Source: Candidatus Poribacteria bacterium (GTDB lineage: Bacteria > Poribacteria > WGA-4E > WGA-3G). Taken from it: a stretch of DNA of 64,000 nt. The position numbers were made by a program, and so were the translations under genes. Positions 57,608 to 64,000 of the stretch are shown piece by piece. The notes beneath the pieces were generated by a model, which was given only the letters and a program-made list of their open reading frames with translations, ran no database searches and had not been told where the DNA came from. The DNA lies in NCBI GenBank assembly GCA_022827885.1, contig JAJEIP010000144.1, positions 50,086-114,085 of the forward strand, given 5' to 3'. Numbering within the stretch: the stretch's first letter is position 1; every line of letters begins with the position of its first letter.

Positions 57608-59202
57608 ATGGCACAACGTCCGAACCGCAGTGCCGGCTTGGGCGTTTTAGTGGATTTCAGCACCGCTCCATCTGTTCATGAGGAGGGATCCGTGGAAAGA
57701 GAAGACGATGTCCAGTTGATTCATGCCGTTTTGTCAGGCGATGACACAGCATTCGATATTTTATGGTAAATCCGAAAAATAAATAGACATTTACCCCGGC
57801 CCGGTAGGTGCGGTTTCTAACCAGGGTTCCCACCCGTTACTGGGAAGGGACACCGATTCTGAATGTCTAAGTAATTCTAAAATCTACCATAGTTGAAAAA
57901 TACCAAAAAAGTGTTCACGCCCTCGCGTGGCAGAAAATCGGTGATTTTCACTATGCGGAGGAAATTACGCAAGATACCTTCCTCCGCGCCTATCAAAACC
58001 TTTCAATGCTGAGGAATCCAAGCCGGTTTCTTGGATGGCTTTACGTCATTGCGAATCGGCTCTGTCTGAAGTGGTTACGCAAACACAAACCTGAGAAGCA
58101 CTTACAATCCTTGGAGGACACACCGATGGAAGACGTGGCGGAAGTTGCTTACACCGATTACGTATCGGAACAGCGCGAGACGGAAGCGACCGAACATCGT
58201 TTTGAAATCGTCAAGAAGCTTTTGGAAAAGTTGCCGGAGAGTGAACGGACAGCGATGACACTCCATTATCTCGGCGAAATGACAACGAAGGAAATTAGCA
58301 AGTTCTTGGGGGTATCGGTGGAGACGATAAAGGTTCGGCTGTATCGTGCCAGAAAACGGTTACGAGAAGAGGAAGAACTCTTGGTCCAAGAAGTTCTGGG
58401 TGGCGTGCAGATATCATCGAGTATTAAGCAGAACATCATGCGAAAAGTTGTTGACATGCAACCGACACCTTCTCCGAAACTGGTCCCGTTCTCGCCGTGG
58501 GTGGCTATTGGCACTGCTGTGGTTGTAGTAACCCTATTGATTCTCGGTGTCGGCAACCGATACCCCGCACATTTTCAGAAACTTTACAGTATTCCCTTTG
58601 TGGGCAATGATGGAGACAGAAAAGATGAAAAGGATTTCGCTGCTGATTTTGCCATAACACTCGGAACCCATAGGAGTGGTGCTGCTCTTTTAGAGACGCT
58701 CCTCGAAGAAAAATTCAGAATCAGCCTATGGTCCATGCAAGCCCTTAGAAATCCGGATTTTCCGATGATGGCAGCGGAAAGAACGGTTGATATCGTTGTT
58801 GTTTCTATGCTGGAGTTGGGGTTTGCTAAGGGGGAGCTCGCCACCCTTGAGACCATTTATGCTCGTGCGAAACAGAGGGGGCTTGAAACGTGCCCGCTTG
58901 AGATTGCCGCGCAGCTGCGTCTGCAATTTCTCAACCAGCCAGACTGGTCAACCGGGAAGCGTCTGAGTGATTTTTTCGTTGCGAGTGAACCGTTTGTTCT
59001 GACGCGTGAGGGTTTCCCGAAGATTTTCAGTGTCGTTCGGGATGATAGATACCCGCACCCTGAAACCGGTATCGGTCTATGGCTAATTTCAAATGGGACC
59101 GTTGATGCCGGAGATGAGGAACATCCTGACAGACTGTTTAATGCATCCGATCCTACGGGACTTGACCTCAGAGGTCGTTTTGCATTCGTTATTCCCAAAT
59201 AA
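57608..59202 (+). pseudogene. ECF sigma-70 factor with C-terminal TM and extracytoplasmic domain, interrupted by a MITE after codon 52
   Basis: 5' part MAQRPNRSAGLGVLVDFSTAPSVHEEGSVEREDDVQLIHAVLSGDDTAFDIL then MITE; 3' part VEKYQKSVHALAWQKIGDFHYAEEITQDTFLRAYQNLSMLRNPSRFLGWLYVIANRL...; removing 57764-57891 restores one frame. Confidence 0.88.
57762..57891. mobile_element. MITE inserted at TA in the ECF sigma gene
   Basis: TATGGTAAATCCGAAAAATAAATAGAC ... GTCTAAGTAATTCTAAAATCTACCATA; reconstructed empty site GATATTTTAGTTGAA. Confidence 0.9.
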
Positions 59203-59320
59203 ATAGGACGCTGCCCTTATATTCAAGAACATCTTAACACTCTTGATAAATATTCGGAAGAAATTTTTCTTCATTTTTTGTAGGACTTACGTATTTCCCT
59301 TTTAGGAAAGGAACCCTTTT

Positions 59321-59694
59321 ATGCAATTTAAACGCTTACTTTTTACGATAATTTTTTTATTAAATCTTCTACTCGTAAATTTCGCATAGGAACCGACATT
59401 GCTTGACCATGGCGGTGGCGTGCGAACGGTGGAATTCTCTCCAGTAAACGCTTCATTTGTTGCGAGTGCTGGTGAGAGCAATATTATCAAACTCTGGGAT
59501 CTGAAGAACGATACCGTGAGAACCCTCAGAAGTCACACCGATATTGTCAATTCAGTCTGATGAAGGTCAGTAAGCGCGGGGGTTGGTGGAGCATGTTCGT
59601 TGGCATTGATGCGGATGTGAAAATCAAAACGCCAGTCGCAGCGGCACCTATACTAACCCAACTTGCTAATCAGCAGGATAACGATAGTTAACCG
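59321..59694 (+). pseudogene. Truncated WD40-repeat secreted protein remnant
   Basis: MQFKRLLFTIIFLLNLLLVNFA*EPTLLDHGGGVRTVEFSPVNASFVASAGESNIIKLWDLKNDTVRTLRSHTDIVNSV*; TAG at 59387. Confidence 0.8.
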
Positions 59695-59730
59695 AGTCTC
59701 CTGCGAAAAAAATAAAAGGATATTTTACTT

Positions 59731-62700
59731 ATGAAGAAAACGTCATCTTTCCTACCCATATTACTTATTAGGACTTACGCAATAATGTGCCTCTGCTTTG
59801 GGGGACTTACATCGGTTGTAAGGGCATCGCCACTTGACACAATACCACCACCGATCACTGACGCCTTCATTCCTGTTAATCAAAGGGTTGTAGAACCGGT
59901 AAGAAATCCCGGCGACTTCATCGGTCGGGTCTTCGCACCAAAACCGGAGGATTGGGAAACTCGTCCTGAAGCACAACCCATAACCGGTGTTACTGTAACG
60001 ATCGCGTCAGGACCGCGATCTGGAGAAAGTGTTGCTACCAACCCGAGTGGTTACTATCGCTTCCCAAAGGTTTTAGGGGATGAACTCCATTTACGTGTTG
60101 AAAAAGAGCATTTTGAACCCAAAGAGGTGATGGTGCACCGTTCCCGTCCCACAATATTGGCAAATGGTGATGTGCCGAACTATACAAGAGATCCGCAGCA
60201 ACACCCGGGCAATATTCTCATAGGGCATCGGTGGCCGGACGAAGTGCGTTTCATCTTGGAAAAAACGCTGGTGGTGCATGATCTGTTGTATGTTGAAGGA
60301 GGCAGGCTCCCTAAAGGGACGGATCTCGGTGGTTTTTATAGTCTGGGAGTCGTTGTTATCTACAGTTACCAATATGCCGACTGGAAGGATGAGGTTGGTC
60401 TGTTAGGCACCTTTGCCCATGAAATTGCGCATGCACATCAACACGCCACGGTGTCTGTTGACGGTAGTGCCTGGGAGATACACGGTTGGGGAGACACACC
60501 CGAAGGCAGGGCGTATGAGGAAGCCCGAAGAAAAGATTGGGCAGAAGTGGGTAAATCTCCACTCGACAACATCTATGGAGGAGGTCATGGTGGTGGTGTT
60601 GCTCTCACGGAGACCGCTGCTGAAACCTGCGCCCACTATTGGAGTGTTGATAGATGGGGAGGTAGAACGGCATACGGACTCCTTGAAGTTGAAGCTCCTC
60701 ATCGCTACAGATGGGCTGAAAAATGGGTTCCGATCAGTATTGCTGTGCGCCCGCCCTCTAAAGTTGTGTCAATCCCCGATCCAAATTTAGCGGCTCTCAT
60801 CCGAAATGAATTGGGGTTAACCCTTAACGCACCCATCACAAAACAGGCGATGCAGAGATTAACACAATTGGATGCCAGAAACAGCAAGATAAAGAATCTC
60901 ACGGGATTGGAACATGCAACGCAATTAAGGTTGCTGGAACTCAGAGAGAATCAAATTCGCGATATCGGCGCGTTGGCTAACCTGAAAAGTCTAACGAAGT
61001 TGATTATAGAGGAAAACGCTGTGCGCGACATCAGTCCGCTCACAAACATGACGCAATTAACAGATTTACTCATCGGGAACAATCCAATTTTTGACTTCAC
61101 GCCTCTCGCCAATTTAAACCAATTAGAGAGGTTGAGCTTATGGTCCGTTAATATCAGGGATGTCACTCTATTAGCAAGCAAGACAAAATTGACGCATTTA
61201 TGGTCGGGACGAAATAACATTCGCGATATCACCCCACTCACAAATTTAACCCAATTGCAGCTTTTATATCTTCCACACAATCAGATTAGTGATGTGACGC
61301 CGCTTGCGGGATTAGTAAATCTTGAGACGTTACATCTCCAAGATAATTCAATTCGCGATGTGAGTCCCCTCATAGGTTTGACGAAGTTAACGGAGTTAAG
61401 GATCGAGGATAATCCGATTACGGATAAGTCTCCACTTCGGACGCTAAAACAACAGAATCCAAACCTGAAACTCGAGTATATTGATATTGAGATTCCTAAT
61501 TCAGCGATACCCGACGCGAAATTAGCAGCCGCTGTGCGACAAGAACTGGATTTAGCTCCAAACGCTCCTATCACAAAACAGAAGTTGCGCGAACTCACCA
61601 AACTGACGGCTGACAGTCGCGGTATAGAAGATCTCACCGGTCTGGAACATGCGACGGGGTTAAGGTCATTATCCCTCATCGGCAATTACATTCGCGATGT
61701 CAGTCCACTTACTGAATTAACGAAATTAAAAATGTTATCTCTTACTGATAACAGAATTATCGGGACCGGTCCCCTCTTCACGCTACTGAAAAAGAATACA
61801 AATTTGAAACTGGATATCAGTATTCCGATGGCTGAACATCCACCGATGTATTGGCTTACCTCCCCAACTTTTGATGGTGGGACTAATCGTATCAGTTCTC
61901 CTATTAAGTTACAACGTCAGAGAAGTGCCTCGACACCAGTAGAAACCCTTTGGGAAAGCAGTAGTCCGTTCCAGAGCAATAGTTCATCACAACTTGTTGT
62001 TGATACAGCAGGAGGCAAGTTGTACTGGACAGAACGTATAGGTAAATCCCAAAGCGAAATCAAGAGTATCAACCTTGAGGGAGACCCAGAGGTTCAAAAA
62101 CTTTTAACGTTAACTCATGTTCTCAACGGTATTACCGTCGACTCGAAGGGAGGGAAATTTTACTGGACCAATTCACTGGGGAGAATTCAGAGTGCGAATC
62201 TCAATGGGAAGCAAATCAAAACTCTCATCAAAGATTTGGATGAACTTGGAAGCATCGCCGTGGATACAGAAGATAGTCAATTATATTGGGTAGAGGGAAC
62301 TCGCATTCGGCGGGCGAACCTCAACGGGAAAAACATTCAAAATGTCGTGACAGCCTCCAGTAAGACTGGCAGGATATATGGGTTACCCAGTATCGCGATC
62401 GTCGGACATAAGATTTACTGGCTCCAGCAGGAAAACGACGCGACGAAGTATCATATTGATAATCCAATTGCGCAATCTTTCGGGTTTCACCTCGGAGGCC
62501 GAATCTTACGTGCTGATCTCAATGGATCAAATATTGAAGAACTCATCGTTTCTGAATACATGGGGAACGATTTTGTCGTGGATAGTTCCGGTGAGGCACT
62601 GTACTATACACTCCAGTCGTCTGTGTCTCCGGTTCCTTTGCATATTCTTTGGGCAGACCTCAATGGTTCAGATAGCAAAGTTGCTGTCTACTATGAATCC

Positions 62701-63888
62701 ATCATCGGAGGACCCGAAACGCTCGGTTTGAGCACCTCGTCGGATTTAATTGTCACGGCACCGGTTGTGCATGTTGAATCACCGAATCGTCCGCCGATGT
62801 ATTGGGTAGATGCGGAGGCAGGCACCCTTCACCGTCTCACCGGTGATAAAGTGGAAAACCTTCTGCCAAGCGTCCAGAACGCCACCAGCCTCGCCGTGGA
62901 TACACCTCGCGGTATACTCTATTGGGCAGAGAAGACCAGCAACACCACCGGCAAAATTCAGCGCGCAAACCTTGACGGTTCCAATATGCAACTCGTCAAA
63001 GATTTAACAAGCGTTCCACTTGACATCGCGCTGGATACCGTAGGCGGAAAACTTTACTTGACGAATTCCTACGGGAAAATCCAACGTCTCAATCTTGATG
63101 GCTCAAACTTTCAATCCAATCTCATTACCGATCTGCAGGATCCAAACCACCTCGTCTTAGATACAGCGCGCGGTAAAGTGTATTGGACAGAACAAACCGG
63201 GAAGGCGACTGGGACCCTTCGGCGCGCGAGCCTTGATGGGACAAACATTCAATTGGTCAAGGAGCTAACCAGTGCACCCCACGGTATCGCCGTTGATGCT
63301 GCCAATCAGAAACTCTATTTGACGAATTCTTGGGGGAAAATCCAACGTCTCAACTTCGATGGTTCTAATTTCCAATCCAACCTCATCACGGATTTGGAAG
63401 CCCCGGAAGGAGTGGCGGTAGAGGCGGTAGGTAGGAAAATCTACTGGACAGAGTTGGGCAACATCCGGCGGGCAGACCTCAACGGTAAAAATATTAAGGA
63501 TGTCGTCACAGGTTTAGGAACCCCCACAGGTATTGTCTTAGGGACTGTGCCAACTGCTGCTCCGGCTGCACCGAGGATTGTTGAGCTTCCACCTGACGCA
63601 ACCGTGTTGCTTGCCAACTATCCGAACCCGTTCAATCCCGAAACATGGATCCCCTATCAATTATCTAAATCCGCAGAGGTGACACTGCACATCTATTCTG
63701 TGAATGGCACGTTGGTGCGGAAGTTGGCGTTGGGACATCAACCTGCGGGAATGTATCAGAGCAGAACCCGTGCGGCGTATTGGGACGGGAAAAATGAAGC
63801 TGGTGAGGCCGTTGCGAGTGGTATCTATTTTTATACTTTTTCCGCTGGCGAGTTCACCGCAACCCGGAAGATGTTAATCCTGAAATAG
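59731..63888 (+). CDS. Giant secreted multidomain protein: HEIAHAHQH putative metalloprotease + SDS22-like LRRs + YWTD/LDLR-type beta-propeller repeats + C-terminal FlgD/T9SS-like sorting domain
   Basis: HEIAHAHQH; repeated LxxLxxLxLxxNxIxDxSPL; repeated (L/I)YWT(E/N)...IxRANLxGxN; NYPNPFNPETWIPYQLS...GIYFYTFSAGEFTATRKMLILK. Confidence 0.8.
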   Translation: MKKTSSFLPILLIRTYAIMCLCFGGLTSVVRASPLDTIPPPITDAFIPVNQRVVEPVRNPGDFIGRVFAPKPEDWETRPEAQPITGVTVTIASGPRSGESVATNPSGYYRFPKVLGDELHLRVEKEHFEPKEVMVHRSRPTILANGDVPNYTRDPQQHPGNILIGHRWPDEVRFILEKTLVVHDLLYVEGGRLPKGTDLGGFYSLGVVVIYSYQYADWKDEVGLLGTFAHEIAHAHQHATVSVDGSAWEIHGWGDTPEGRAYEEARRKDWAEVGKSPLDNIYGGGHGGGVALTETAAETCAHYWSVDRWGGRTAYGLLEVEAPHRYRWAEKWVPISIAVRPPSKVVSIPDPNLAALIRNELGLTLNAPITKQAMQRLTQLDARNSKIKNLTGLEHATQLRLLELRENQIRDIGALANLKSLTKLIIEENAVRDISPLTNMTQLTDLLIGNNPIFDFTPLANLNQLERLSLWSVNIRDVTLLASKTKLTHLWSGRNNIRDITPLTNLTQLQLLYLPHNQISDVTPLAGLVNLETLHLQDNSIRDVSPLIGLTKLTELRIEDNPITDKSPLRTLKQQNPNLKLEYIDIEIPNSAIPDAKLAAAVRQELDLAPNAPITKQKLRELTKLTADSRGIEDLTGLEHATGLRSLSLIGNYIRDVSPLTELTKLKMLSLTDNRIIGTGPLFTLLKKNTNLKLDISIPMAEHPPMYWLTSPTFDGGTNRISSPIKLQRQRSASTPVETLWESSSPFQSNSSSQLVVDTAGGKLYWTERIGKSQSEIKSINLEGDPEVQKLLTLTHVLNGITVDSKGGKFYWTNSLGRIQSANLNGKQIKTLIKDLDELGSIAVDTEDSQLYWVEGTRIRRANLNGKNIQNVVTASSKTGRIYGLPSIAIVGHKIYWLQQENDATKYHIDNPIAQSFGFHLGGRILRADLNGSNIEELIVSEYMGNDFVVDSSGEALYYTLQSSVSPVPLHILWADLNGSDSKVAVYYESIIGGPETLGLSTSSDLIVTAPVVHVESPNRPPMYWVDAEAGTLHRLTGDKVENLLPSVQNATSLAVDTPRGILYWAEKTSNTTGKIQRANLDGSNMQLVKDLTSVPLDIALDTVGGKLYLTNSYGKIQRLNLDGSNFQSNLITDLQDPNHLVLDTARGKVYWTEQTGKATGTLRRASLDGTNIQLVKELTSAPHGIAVDAANQKLYLTNSWGKIQRLNFDGSNFQSNLITDLEAPEGVAVEAVGRKIYWTELGNIRRADLNGKNIKDVVTGLGTPTGIVLGTVPTAAPAAPRIVELPPDATVLLANYPNPFNPETWIPYQLSKSAEVTLHIYSVNGTLVRKLALGHQPAGMYQSRTRAAYWDGKNEAGEAVASGIYFYTFSAGEFTATRKMLILK

Positions 63889-63904
63889 TATCATATGACC
63901 ATAG

Positions 63905-63944
63905 GATAGCTGGGAGGCTGATGTTCATTAGCTTCCCAGTTATC
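63905..63944. terminator. Terminator-like hairpin GATAGCTGGGAGGCT...AGCTTCCCAGTTATC after the 59731 gene
   Basis: About 14-bp stem with G-U pairs, about 10-nt loop; no strong U-tract. Confidence 0.45.
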
Positions 63945-64000
63945 ACTCATGAGTGGAAGGATGTGCTTGAAGGCACATTTGCTTCAAGTATAACAATACG

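Noticed and set aside
57608-57769. Reading the 5' sigma fragment as a stand-alone small protein
   Set aside because: It ends in the MITE terminus (TGG TAA); empty-site reconstruction shows it is the 5' part of the sigma gene.
1-64000. tRNA, rRNA or CRISPR loci
   Set aside because: No cloverleaf-like, rRNA-like or regularly spaced repeat sequence was recognised by eye; a tRNAscan/minced run would be needed to exclude them formally.

Overview
The window is a bacterial chromosomal segment with long syntenic runs of genes on the + strand. The C-terminal motif 'NYPNPFNPETWIPYQL', the DUF6807/M81/TIM-barrel gene content and dense small interspersed repeats resemble Candidatus Poribacteria; this taxonomic call is inference. 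Left edge (1-6.8 kb): a small defence-like region with a truncated DarT-like (DUF4433) toxin on the - strand that is absent from the ORF track, a large single-chain nuclease-methylase (type IIG / type ISP-like) enzyme, and an orphan PD-(D/E)XK nuclease. Then mostly metabolic and housekeeping genes: M81 peptidase, HD phosphohydrolase, sugar isomerase, a selenocysteine-containing SelD whose 5' end the ORF track misses because of an in-frame UGA, pyrE, ymdB, xseA, xseB, dxs. A sigma54 enhancer-binding protein is followed by a well-formed sigma54 promoter. Next come a predicted peptide/amidoligase module (N-formylglutamate amidohydrolase + DUF1704/MATCAP-like peptidase + ATP-grasp), an SLC12-like transporter, CorA, three tandem MscS genes, tlyA, a TamB/TamA pair, and a BMP-type nucleoside ABC transporter. 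The right end (52.7-64 kb) is the most unusual part: two paralogous secreted HEIAHAHQH putative metalloproteases, a lipoprotein serpin, a membrane-fused ECF sigma factor split by a MITE at a TA site, a duplicated ECF-type promoter, a decayed IS sitting between one promoter copy and its probable target gene, and a WD40 pseudogene. Several short palindromic or MITE-like repeat families are scattered through the window, some inserted in frame inside coding sequence. No CRISPR array, rRNA or tRNA was recognised. All homology calls are from motif recognition by eye; no search was run.
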